Source of the DNA: Streptomyces sp. NBC_00557
GTDB lineage: Bacteria; Actinomycetota; Actinomycetes; Streptomycetales; Streptomycetaceae
DNA length: 64,000 bases
Direction: 5' to 3'
Assembly (NCBI RefSeq): GCF_036345995.1
Contig: NZ_CP107796.1
Coordinates: forward strand, 1,612,001-1,676,000
The translations under genes were made by a program, and so were the position numbers. Below are positions 26,599 through 33,974 of this stretch, one piece after another. Each line of letters opens with the position of its first letter. The stretch's first letter is position 1. The notes under the pieces were generated by a model. That model did no database searches. It was not told where the DNA came from and saw nothing but the letters and a program-made list of their open reading frames with translations.

Positions 26599-27621
26599 TC
26601 AGGCGTTGAGGGCCGGGATCACCGCCCTGCCGTAGGCGTCGATGGTGGCCTCCTGCGCGTCGTGCATGTCGTACACCGCGAACTGGTCGACGCCCAGCGC
26701 GCGGAGCGCGGTCAGCTTCTCGATGTGCTTCTCGACCGGTCCGATGACGCAGAACCGGTCGACGATCTCGTCGGGCACGAAGGCGGTGTCGGGGTTGCCG
26801 CTGCGCCCGTGGTGGGCGTAGTCGTAGCCCTGGCGTGCCTTGATGTAGTCGGTGAGGGCGTCGGGGACCTGTGCGGAGTGCTCGCCGTACCGGGCGACGA
26901 GGTCGGCGACGTGGTTGCCGACCATGCCGCCGAACCAGCGGCACTGCTCGCGGGCGTGGGCGAGGGCCTCGGGCGAGTCGTCCTCGGTGACGTACGCCGG
27001 GGCCGCCACGCAGATCGTCACCTTCGCGGGGTCGCGGCCGGCGGCGGCGGCCGCGTCCTTGACGGCCTTCACCATGTACTCGGTCAGATACAGGTCGGAC
27101 AGCTGGAGGATGAACCCGTCGGCCTCCTCGCCGGTCATCTTCAGCGCCTTGGGACCGTACGCGGCCATCCAGACCGGGAGTTCGGCGCCCGGCTTGATCC
27201 AGGGGAACCTGATCACCGTGCCGCCGCCGAGGTCGGCCTCCTCTCCCCTGGCCAGGGCGCGGATGACCTTCATCGCCTCGCTGATGCGGGCGAGGGTGTT
27301 GGGTTTGCGGCCCGCGACCCGCATCGCGGAGTCGCCGCGGCCGATGCCGCAGACGGTGCGGTTGCCGAACATGTCGTTGAGGGTGGCGAAGGTGGACGCG
27401 GTGACCTCCCAGGTGCGGGTTCCCGGGTTGGTGACCATCGGGCCGACCTTCAGCTTCGTCGTGTTCGCGAGGATCTGGCTGTAGATCACGAACGGCTCCT
27501 GCCAGAGCACGGCGGAGTCGAACGTCCAGCCGTACGTGAACCCGTTGCGCTCGGCCCGTTTCATCAGGCTGACGACGCGGGAGGCCGGCGGGTCGGTCTG
27601 CAGGACGAGTCCGAAGTCCAT
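26599..27621 (-). CDS. LLM-class F420-dependent oxidoreductase, TIGR03842-like
   Basis: A 340-residue TIM-barrel protein of the luciferase-like monooxygenase superfamily. The beginning MDFGLVLQTDPPASRVVSLM and the blocks VGPMVTNPGTRTWEVTASTF, NRTVCGIGRGDSAMRVAGRK and PVWMAAYGPKALKMTGEEAD are typical of the F420-using branch. I recall this subgroup (TIGR03842) as one habitually found beside hydantoinases. It lies 11 bp after the dihydropyrimidinase gene, so the two are one transcript. No flavin dihydropyrimidine dehydrogenase is encoded here, so an F420H2-dependent reduction of the pyrimidine ring is an attractive but untested role. Confidence 0.88.
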   Translation of the reverse strand: MDFGLVLQTDPPASRVVSLMKRAERNGFTYGWTFDSAVLWQEPFVIYSQILANTTKLKVGPMVTNPGTRTWEVTASTFATLNDMFGNRTVCGIGRGDSAMRVAGRKPNTLARISEAMKVIRALARGEEADLGGGTVIRFPWIKPGAELPVWMAAYGPKALKMTGEEADGFILQLSDLYLTEYMVKAVKDAAAAAGRDPAKVTICVAAPAYVTEDDSPEALAHAREQCRWFGGMVGNHVADLVARYGEHSAQVPDALTDYIKARQGYDYAHHGRSGNPDTAFVPDEIVDRFCVIGPVEKHIEKLTALRALGVDQFAVYDMHDAQEATIDAYGRAVIPALNA

Positions 27622-27632
27622 GGGCGCTGCTC

Positions 27633-29036
27633 CTAGTTGAGGTACTGACAGGTGGAGCGCGGGGTGAAGACGCCGTGGCCGGCGTGCCCGGTGTACTCCC
27701 GCTCGGTGATGACGGGCACGCCTCGCGAGAGCACGGTCTCGACCCGGCCGGTGGTGCGCCTGCCCTCGTAGGCGGAGTAGTCGACGTTCATGTGGTGGGT
27801 CTCGGCCGACATGACCTGCTCGGCGTGCGGGTCGTAGATCACGATGTCGGCGTCGGCGCCCGGCGCGATGGTGCCCTTCTTGGGGTACATGCCGAACATC
27901 CGGGCCGGGGTGGCGCAGGCGATCTCGATCCAGCGGCGGCGGGAGATGTGCCCGTCGACGACGGCCTGGTGGAGCAGGTCCATGCGGTTCTCCACGCCGG
28001 GCAGGCCGTTGGGGATCTTGGAGAAGTCGCCGCGGCCCAGCTCCTTCTGGCCCGTGAAGCAGAAGGGGCAGTGGTCGGTGGAGACGACCTGGAGGTCGTT
28101 GGTGCGCAGCCCCTGCCACAGCTTGGCCTGGTGCTCCTTGGGCCGCAGGGGCGTGCTGCACACGTACTTCGCGCCCTCGAAGTCCGGCTCGGCGAGGTTG
28201 TCGGTGGACAGGAACAGGTACTGCGGGCAGGTCTCGCCGAAGACGTTCAGCCCCTCGTCGCGGGCCCGCGCCAGCTCGGCGACCGCTTCCATCGCGGAGA
28301 CGTGGACGACGTACAGGGGTGCGCCGGCGACCTGTGCGAGCCGGATGGCGCGGTGGGTGGCCTCGGCCTCCAGCAGGGCCTTGCGGACCTCTCCGTGGTA
28401 ACGCGGGTCGGTCTCGCCCCGGGCGAGGGCCTGTTCGACCAGGACGTCGATGGCGATGCCGTTCTCGGCGTGCATCATGATCAGCCCGCCGTTCTCGGCG
28501 GCCCGCTGCATGGCGCGCAGGATCTGCCCGTCGTCGCTGTAGAAGACACCGGGGTAGGCCATGAACTGCTTGAAGGAGGTGACGCCCTCCTCCACCAGCA
28601 GGTCCATCTCCTTCAGCGTCTCCTCGTTCACATCGGAGACGATCATGTGGAACCCGTAGTCGACGGCGCAGTTGCCCTCGGCCTTGGCGTGCCAGGCGTC
28701 CAGGCCCTCGCGCAGGGTGCCGCCGACGCTCTGGATGGCGAAGTCGACGATCGTGGTCGTGCCGCCCCAGGCGGCGGCGCGGGTGCCGGTCTCGAAGGTG
28801 TCGGCGGCGGTGGTGCCGCCGAACGGCATCTCCATGTGCGTGTGGCCGTCGACCCCGCCCGGGATCACGTACTTGCCGGTGGCGTCGATGACCCGGTCGG
28901 CGGTGAACGCCTCGGCGGCGGGGGTGCCGGAGGCGGCGAGGGCGGCGACGCGGCCGTCCTCGATCAGGACGTCGGCGTGGATCTCGTCCGAGGCGGTGAT
29001 GACGAGACCGCCGCGGATGACGGTACGGCTGCTCAT
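27633..29036 (-). CDS. hydA: dihydropyrimidinase / D-hydantoinase
   Basis: A 467-residue cyclic amidohydrolase that opens 5,6-dihydrouracil or hydantoin rings to N-carbamoyl amino acids. Metal-site features are all present: GHTHMEM (His65, His67), the carboxylatable Lys156 in GVTSFKQFMAYPGV, YVVHVSAMEAV (His), and VVSTDHCPF with the last Asp. The length and the C-terminal RSTCQYLN-type ending match actinobacterial dihydropyrimidinases. It starts at ATG 29036, 28 bp after the first nitrilase-type gene, and is followed within 11 bp by the LLM oxidoreductase, so the order nitrilase-hydA-LLM-(NCS1) is one operon. Confidence 0.95.
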   Translation of the reverse strand: MSSRTVIRGGLVITASDEIHADVLIEDGRVAALAASGTPAAEAFTADRVIDATGKYVIPGGVDGHTHMEMPFGGTTAADTFETGTRAAAWGGTTTIVDFAIQSVGGTLREGLDAWHAKAEGNCAVDYGFHMIVSDVNEETLKEMDLLVEEGVTSFKQFMAYPGVFYSDDGQILRAMQRAAENGGLIMMHAENGIAIDVLVEQALARGETDPRYHGEVRKALLEAEATHRAIRLAQVAGAPLYVVHVSAMEAVAELARARDEGLNVFGETCPQYLFLSTDNLAEPDFEGAKYVCSTPLRPKEHQAKLWQGLRTNDLQVVSTDHCPFCFTGQKELGRGDFSKIPNGLPGVENRMDLLHQAVVDGHISRRRWIEIACATPARMFGMYPKKGTIAPGADADIVIYDPHAEQVMSAETHHMNVDYSAYEGRRTTGRVETVLSRGVPVITEREYTGHAGHGVFTPRSTCQYLN

Positions 29037-29064
29037 GCTGCTCCCTTGCGTCGCTCGGTTCCGG

Positions 29065-29907
29065 TCAGGGCGCGGTCAGCGGTCCGTACGCCCCGGGCGC
29101 CCGGTCGCGGTAGAACTGCCAGCGGTCGCGGACCTCGCGGAGTTTGGCCAGGTCCAGGTCGCGTACGACGAGTTCGGTCTCCTTGTCGCTCGCGACCTCG
29201 CCGACGAACTGGGCCTCGGGGTCGACGAAGTAGGTCGTGCCGTAGAAGTCGTTGTCGCCCAGGTCCTCCACGCCGACCCGGTTGATCGCGCCGACGAAGT
29301 ACTCGTTGGCGACGGCCGCCGCCGGCTGTTCCAGCTGCCACAGGTAGCGGGACAGGCCGCGCGAGGTGGCCGAGGGGTTGAAGACGATCTCGGCTCCGGC
29401 GAGGCCCAGCGCCCGCCAGCCCTCCGGGAAGTGCCGGTCGTAGCAGATGTACACGCCGATCCGGCCGGCGGCGGTGTCGAAGACGGGCCAGCCGCTGTTG
29501 CCGGGGCGGAAGTAGAACTTCTCCCAGAATCCCTGGACCTGGGGGATGTGGGTCTTGCGGTACTTGCCGAGGTAGGAGCCGTCCGCGTCGATCACGGCGG
29601 CGGTGTTGTACAGGACGCCCGGCTGCTCCTCCTCGTACATGGGCAGGATCAGGACGATGCCCAGCTCGCGGGCGAGGGACTGGAAGCGCTGGACGGTCGG
29701 GCCCTCGGGGATCCGTTCGGCGTACTCGTAGAAGGCCTTGTCCTGGACCTGGCAGAAGTAGGGGCCGTAGAACAGCTCCTGGAAGCAGAGGACCTGGGCG
29801 CCCTGCGCGGCCGCGTCGCGGGCCGCCTGCTCGTGGACCTGGATCATGGATTCCTTGTCGCCCGTCCACGCGGTCTGGAACAGGGCGGCTCGGATCACTC
29901 GGCTCAT
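29065..29907 (-). CDS. nitrilase-superfamily N-carbamoyl-beta-alanine amidohydrolase (copy 1)
   Basis: A 280-residue carbon-nitrogen hydrolase. The catalytic triad is visible: Glu44 (CFQELFYGPY), Lys118 (KYRKTHIP) and Cys155 (VYICYDRHFPEGWR). Together with FNPSATSRGLSRYLWQ this matches beta-ureidopropionases, which release CO2 and ammonia from N-carbamoyl-beta-alanine, the product of the adjacent dihydropyrimidinase. It is the first gene of the nitrilase-hydA-LLM operon. The 155-bp upstream gap holds three GTGTCAC motifs and a 13-bp direct repeat. A second gene of identical length and catalytic layout is at 32926-33768, so one copy may serve a different carbamoyl substrate. Confidence 0.9.
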   Translation of the reverse strand: MSRVIRAALFQTAWTGDKESMIQVHEQAARDAAAQGAQVLCFQELFYGPYFCQVQDKAFYEYAERIPEGPTVQRFQSLARELGIVLILPMYEEEQPGVLYNTAAVIDADGSYLGKYRKTHIPQVQGFWEKFYFRPGNSGWPVFDTAAGRIGVYICYDRHFPEGWRALGLAGAEIVFNPSATSRGLSRYLWQLEQPAAAVANEYFVGAINRVGVEDLGDNDFYGTTYFVDPEAQFVGEVASDKETELVVRDLDLAKLREVRDRWQFYRDRAPGAYGPLTAP

Positions 29908-29973
29908 CGGGACCTCCGGTAGCTCGGTGTGCCGTGAGCGTAGAAAGCCCGCGCGGGCCGGTTGAGTGGCAGC

Positions 29974-30012
29974 GTGTCACGTCTGCGGGCCCTCGGCGTG
30001 TCACCGTGTCAC
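29974..30012. promoter_or_regulatory. Three GTGTCAC motifs upstream of the nitrilase-hydA operon
   Basis: GTGTCAC occurs at 29974-29980, 29998-30004 and 30006-30012, 67-105 bp upstream of the copy-1 nitrilase start. The last two are adjacent. They are candidate operator half-sites for the PucR regulator encoded next door; no protein-DNA evidence exists. Confidence 0.45.
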
Positions 30013-30025
30013 GTGTGCGCAGTCC

Positions 30026-30069
30026 CATGTTTCACCGCCGTTTTCCCAGGTCGTCGCATGTTTCACCGC
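30026..30069. repeat. 13-bp direct repeat CATGTTTCACCGC
   Basis: CATGTTTCACCGC is present at 30026-30038 and 30057-30069, 31 bp apart; the second copy includes the PucR stop codon. Together with the GTGTCAC sites this makes an unusually repetitive intergenic region before the catabolic operon. Confidence 0.7.
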
Positions 30070-31628
30070 AGTTGCGCGTCGTGCGCGAGGAGCGCGATGT
30101 GCACGGAGGCCGCCTGTTCGAAGTCGTCCAGGTCGACGCCGAGCCGGGCCTGTATGGCCTCCAGGCGGCGGTAGAGGGCGGGCCGGGAGACGTGGTGGAG
30201 CTGGGCGGTGCGGGACTTGTTGCGGCCGGTGGCGAGGTAGGTGCGCAGGACGTTCAGCAGCTCGGGCTCGGCCTCGCCGAGCAGCCCGTCCAGTTCCCGT
30301 TCGGCGAAGGACTGCACGTGCGGGTCGTCGCGCAGCAACCGGACCAGTCCGCGCAGGTGCACGTCCTTCAGGCGGACCACGGCCGGCAGGTCGAGCGCGG
30401 CCGGGGAGTCGGCGACGGCGTCGGCGACGTGCCGGGCCTCGCGCAGCCCGGCGGGCACGTCGTCCCAGGCGGTGCGGGCGTCGCTGGCCGCGACCACGGC
30501 CCGTGACCCGGCGCGCAGCCGGGCCGCGAAGTGGGCGGTGAGGGCGTCGGCGTCCTGGTCGCGCGGGAGGCTGAGCAGGACGGCGGCGCGGCCGTCGGCG
30601 AGTTCGGCGACCAGCCCGGCCAGCCCCAGCAGACGCAGCACTCGGTCGAGTTCGCCGGGGGCGCGGCCGAGGACTACCAGCGGCACGAAGGTGCGCCGGT
30701 TGACCGGCAGCCCGGCCGCCCGCGCCCGGGGCAGCAGCTGCCGGGCCGGTACGGCGCCGGAGACCAGGTCGGTGAGCAGGCTCTGCGCGGACTCCTCCTC
30801 CCAGGACGGCGCGGAACCGCCGCCGAGCATGCGGTGCAGGACCAGCGCCTCGGCGGCCCGGTCGGCGAGCAGCCGGCCGGTGGCCGCCTCGCCCCGGTAG
30901 CCGCACAGCAGCAGCCGGCCCCAGCGCTCCCCGCGCCCGCCCAGCTCGGCGCTGATCCACTCGTCGCCCGCCGCCGCCCCGGCCTGCCGGGCGATCCGCT
31001 CCCAGTCGCGCAGCACGTCGTCCACGGCGGACCGCTCCCCCGCCGTGGCGAGGACGCGGTGGGCGAGGTTGGTGAGCACGACCGGGCAGCCGCCGTGCCG
31101 GGCGACCTCGTCGAGCAGCCGCTGCACGGGGGCGCCGGCGGTGATCAGGGCGGTGAGTTCGGTGCGTACCGTCTCCGAGAGGCTGACGGCGGCGAACTTC
31201 CGCCGTACCAGCCGGCACTGGACCTCCTCGGTCAGCTCGGCGAACGGGAAGGGCCGGTGCAGGACGACCATGGGCAGCCCGCACCGCTCGGCGGCCCGGC
31301 GCATCACCTCGGGCGGCGCCGGGAAGGCCCGCCCGAGGCCGAGCACGACGGCGGCGGCCTCGGCCCGGTGCAGCGACTGGATGTACTCGGCCTGCTTGGC
31401 CTCGTCGCCGGCCAGGAGGACGCCGGTGGTGAGCACCATCTCGCCGCCGCTGAGCATCACGCCGACGTCGGCGGCCTCGGCGACGTGCACCCAGCGCACC
31501 GGCCGGTCGAGCTGCCCGGCGCCGGCCACCACCTCGGGTTCCCCGGCGAGGACCCGTTCCAGGGTGAGCACCTGGCGGACGGAGAGGGCGGGTTCCCAGC
31601 CGTGCCGGGACTCCAGGGTGGTGGTCAT
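30063..31628 (-). CDS. PucR-family transcriptional regulator
   Basis: A 521-residue regulator. The N-terminal ~130 residues (LSVRQVLTLERVLAGEPEVV then VLGLGRAFPAPPEVM) are the purine-catabolism PucR-like domain. A GGDEF-like middle region follows, and the C-terminal ~65 residues are the PucR-type HTH (ELLNVLRTYLATGRNKSRTA then LHHVSRPALYRRLEAIQARL). Family members sense purine or pyrimidine intermediates and control nucleobase catabolism. It lies 17 bp after the aminotransferase gene in the same operon and faces the nitrilase-hydA operon just downstream, making it the obvious local regulator. The start is ATG 31628; upstream in-frame sequence belongs to a shadow frame. Confidence 0.9.
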   Translation of the reverse strand: MTTTLESRHGWEPALSVRQVLTLERVLAGEPEVVAGAGQLDRPVRWVHVAEAADVGVMLSGGEMVLTTGVLLAGDEAKQAEYIQSLHRAEAAAVVLGLGRAFPAPPEVMRRAAERCGLPMVVLHRPFPFAELTEEVQCRLVRRKFAAVSLSETVRTELTALITAGAPVQRLLDEVARHGGCPVVLTNLAHRVLATAGERSAVDDVLRDWERIARQAGAAAGDEWISAELGGRGERWGRLLLCGYRGEAATGRLLADRAAEALVLHRMLGGGSAPSWEEESAQSLLTDLVSGAVPARQLLPRARAAGLPVNRRTFVPLVVLGRAPGELDRVLRLLGLAGLVAELADGRAAVLLSLPRDQDADALTAHFAARLRAGSRAVVAASDARTAWDDVPAGLREARHVADAVADSPAALDLPAVVRLKDVHLRGLVRLLRDDPHVQSFAERELDGLLGEAEPELLNVLRTYLATGRNKSRTAQLHHVSRPALYRRLEAIQARLGVDLDDFEQAASVHIALLAHDAQLR

Positions 31629-31645
31629 GGCCGTACCGCCGTTCT

Positions 31646-32929
31646 CTAGTGCGTACTCCTGAGCGCCCGTTCCAGGATCGCCGCGCCCTCCTCCGCCTCC
31701 GCGACCGTGAGCGACAGCGGCGGGGCGATGCGCAGGGCGCTGGTGTCGTGGCCGCCGCCCTTGCCGATGAGCAGCCCGCCCTCGCGGGCCGCCTCCAGGA
31801 CGGCGGCGGCCGCCTGCGGGTCGGCCTGGTCGGTGCCGGGCCTGACCAGCTCGATGCCGATCATCAGGCCGCGCCCGCGCACTTCCCGGACGCCCGGCAG
31901 CTGGGCGGCGACGGCGCGCAGCCGTTCGATGAGCAGGCCGCCGACCCGGCGGGCGTTGCCCTGGAGGTCGTGTTCGAGGAGGTAGGTGAGGTTGGCGAGG
32001 CCGGCGGCCATGGTGAGCTGGGTGCCGCCGAACGTGGAGATGCTGTTGGCGTCCAGGCAGTTCATGATGTCGGCGCGGGCGATCACGCCGCCGATCGAGG
32101 TGCCGTTGCCGATGCCCTTGGCGAACGTGACGATGTCCGGCGGGCCGCTGCGGGCGTGTGCCTGCCAGCCCCAGAAGTGGTCGCCGGTGCGGCCCCAGCC
32201 GGTCTGCACCTCGTCGGCGATCCACAGGATGCCGTGCTCCTTCAGGACGTCCCGGAAGGCGGCGTAGAGCCCGTCGGGCGGGGAGGTGAAGCCGCCGACG
32301 CCCTGGATCGGCTCGGCGATCAGCGCGGCGGGCGGCCGGGTGTGCCCGAGGACGTCCTTCAGGTCGGCGACACAGGCGTCGATGAAGGCGCGGTCGTCCA
32401 GGCCGGCGAACGGGCCCCGGGTGCGCACGCCGCCGTGCACGTACAGGGTCTGCAGCGGGGACAGGGAGGTCGGCGACCAGCCGCGGTTGCCGGTGATGCC
32501 GACCGTGCTGAAGGACCGCCCGTGGTAGCTGTTGCGCATCGCCAGGACCGTGTTGCTGCGCCGGTAGGAGGTGGCGAGCAGCAGGGCGGTGTCGTTGGCC
32601 TCGGTGCCGGAGGTGGTGAAGAAGACCCGGGCGTCGGGGATGCCGCTCACCTGGGCGATGCGCTCGGCGAGGTCGACCATGGGGCGGTTGAGGTAGAGGG
32701 TGGAGGAGTGGATGATCCGCCCGGCCTGCTCGGCGACCGCCTTGGTCACCTCGGGCAGGGCGTGCGCGGTCATCGTCGTCAGGATGCCGCCGAAGAAGTC
32801 CAGGTACTTGTTGCCGGCGGAGTCCCAGACGTGGCGGCCCTCGCCGTGGGTGATCTCGATCGGCTCGTCGTAGTAGAGCGCGAGCCAGTCGGGCATGACC
32901 TGGCGGTGGCGGGAGTAGAGGTCGTTCAC
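31646..32929 (-). CDS. class III aminotransferase (beta-alanine / AGXT2-type)
   Basis: A 427-residue PLP enzyme of aminotransferase class III. Blocks include VFFTTSGTEANDTALLLATS, IAEPIQGVGGFTSPPDGLYA, LWIADEVQTGWGRTGDHFWG and the PLP lysine in PDIVTFAKGIGNGTSIGG. The layout is that of AGXT2-like beta-alanine or beta-aminoisobutyrate-pyruvate transaminases, which fits removal of the amino group from beta-alanine produced by the carbamoyl hydrolases. The start GTG 32929 overlaps the upstream nitrilase stop by 4 nt (GTGA). In Streptomyces such enzymes are often annotated simply as aspartate aminotransferase family proteins; the substrate here comes from the operon context. Confidence 0.9.
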   Translation of the reverse strand: MNDLYSRHRQVMPDWLALYYDEPIEITHGEGRHVWDSAGNKYLDFFGGILTTMTAHALPEVTKAVAEQAGRIIHSSTLYLNRPMVDLAERIAQVSGIPDARVFFTTSGTEANDTALLLATSYRRSNTVLAMRNSYHGRSFSTVGITGNRGWSPTSLSPLQTLYVHGGVRTRGPFAGLDDRAFIDACVADLKDVLGHTRPPAALIAEPIQGVGGFTSPPDGLYAAFRDVLKEHGILWIADEVQTGWGRTGDHFWGWQAHARSGPPDIVTFAKGIGNGTSIGGVIARADIMNCLDANSISTFGGTQLTMAAGLANLTYLLEHDLQGNARRVGGLLIERLRAVAAQLPGVREVRGRGLMIGIELVRPGTDQADPQAAAAVLEAAREGGLLIGKGGGHDTSALRIAPPLSLTVAEAEEGAAILERALRSTH

Positions 32930-33768
32930 GGCTGTACCAGTCCTTCGTAGGCGTCGGGGCGGCGGTCTCGGTAGAAGGCCCACTGCTGCCGCACTTCCTC
33001 GATCAGGTCGAAATCGAGGTCGCGGACGAGGAGTTCCTCGGAGGTGTCGCTCGCGACCTCGCCGACGAACTGCCCGCGGGGGTCGACGAAGTAACTGGTC
33101 CCGTAGAAGTCGTTGTCGCCGTACTCCTCCCGCCCGACCCGGTTGATGGCGGCGACGAAGTACTCGTTGGCGACGGCGGCGGCGGGCTGCTCCAGCTGCC
33201 ACAGGTAGGCGGACAGCCCTCGGTGGGTGGCCGACGGGTTGTAGACCAACTGGGCTCCGTTGAGACCGAGTTGCCGCCAGCCCTCCGGGAAGTGCCGGTC
33301 GTAGCAGATGTAGACGCCGACCTTGCCGACGGCGGTGTCGAAGACGGGCCAGCCGAGGTTGCCGGGCTTGAAGTAGTACTTCTCCCAGAAGCCCTTGACC
33401 TGCGGGATGTGGTGCTTGCGGTACTTGCCGAGGTAGGTGCCGTCGGCGTCGATCACGGCGGCGGTGTTGTAGTAGAAGCCGGACTGCTCGACCTCGAAGA
33501 CGGGGACCACGACGACCATCCCGGTCTCCCGCGCGAGCTCCTGCATCCGCCGCACCGTCGGCCCGTCCGGCACCCGTTCGGCCCAGCGGTAGTGCTCGGG
33601 CTCCTGGACCTGGCAGAAGTAGGGCGAGTTGAAGACCTCCTGGAACCCGATGACCCGGGCGCCGCGGCGGGCCGCCTCGCGGGCGTGCTCCTCGTGTTTC
33701 GCCACCATGGACTCGGTGTCGCCGGTCCACGTGGCCTGGACCAGTGCGGCGCGTACGACGTTGGCCAT
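32926..33768 (-). CDS. nitrilase-superfamily carbamoyl amidohydrolase (copy 2)
   Basis: A 280-residue paralogue of the gene at 29065-29907, with the triad at the same positions: Glu44 (GFQEVFNSPY), Lys118 (KYRKHHIP) and Cys155 (VYICYDRHFPEGWR). It is the first gene of the nitrilase-aminotransferase-pucR operon, coupled to the aminotransferase by a GTGA overlap. Most differences from copy 1 fall outside the catalytic segments. Two ureidopropionase-type enzymes in one cluster suggests division of labour (for example carbamoyl-beta-alanine versus carbamoyl-beta-aminoisobutyrate or N-carbamoyl amino acids) or a recent duplication. Upstream lies a CTCTACG-CC-CGTAGAG palindrome. Confidence 0.9.
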   Translation of the reverse strand: MANVVRAALVQATWTGDTESMVAKHEEHAREAARRGARVIGFQEVFNSPYFCQVQEPEHYRWAERVPDGPTVRRMQELARETGMVVVVPVFEVEQSGFYYNTAAVIDADGTYLGKYRKHHIPQVKGFWEKYYFKPGNLGWPVFDTAVGKVGVYICYDRHFPEGWRQLGLNGAQLVYNPSATHRGLSAYLWQLEQPAAAVANEYFVAAINRVGREEYGDNDFYGTSYFVDPRGQFVGEVASDTSEELLVRDLDFDLIEEVRQQWAFYRDRRPDAYEGLVQP

Positions 33769-33797
33769 GAGCTGCTCCTTCGACGGGCCGTCAGAGC

Positions 33798-33825
33798 CTC
33801 TACGCCCGTAGAGCAGGCCGTAGAG
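33798..33825. promoter_or_regulatory. CTCTACG/CGTAGAG operator-like sites before the copy-2 nitrilase operon
   Basis: CTCTACG (33798-33804) and CGTAGAG (33807-33813) form a perfect 7-bp palindrome with a 2-bp spacer, and a third half-site CGTAGAG follows at 33819-33825. They lie 30-57 bp upstream of the nitrilase ATG (33768, minus strand), where a repressor or activator would act. Confidence 0.6.
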
Positions 33826-33974
33826 GGACGAAAGTAAGCCTCCGGGAGGCCCTTGCCAAGACCATCGTCGTCATCCCGCGGAGTCGATCAGGTGGGGCGC
33901 CCCTGCGGGTGAGCCTGAGGGTCGCTCCAGGGGGTGAACCGGAGCATACCGGGACGATGCCCCCTGGTGGCCGT

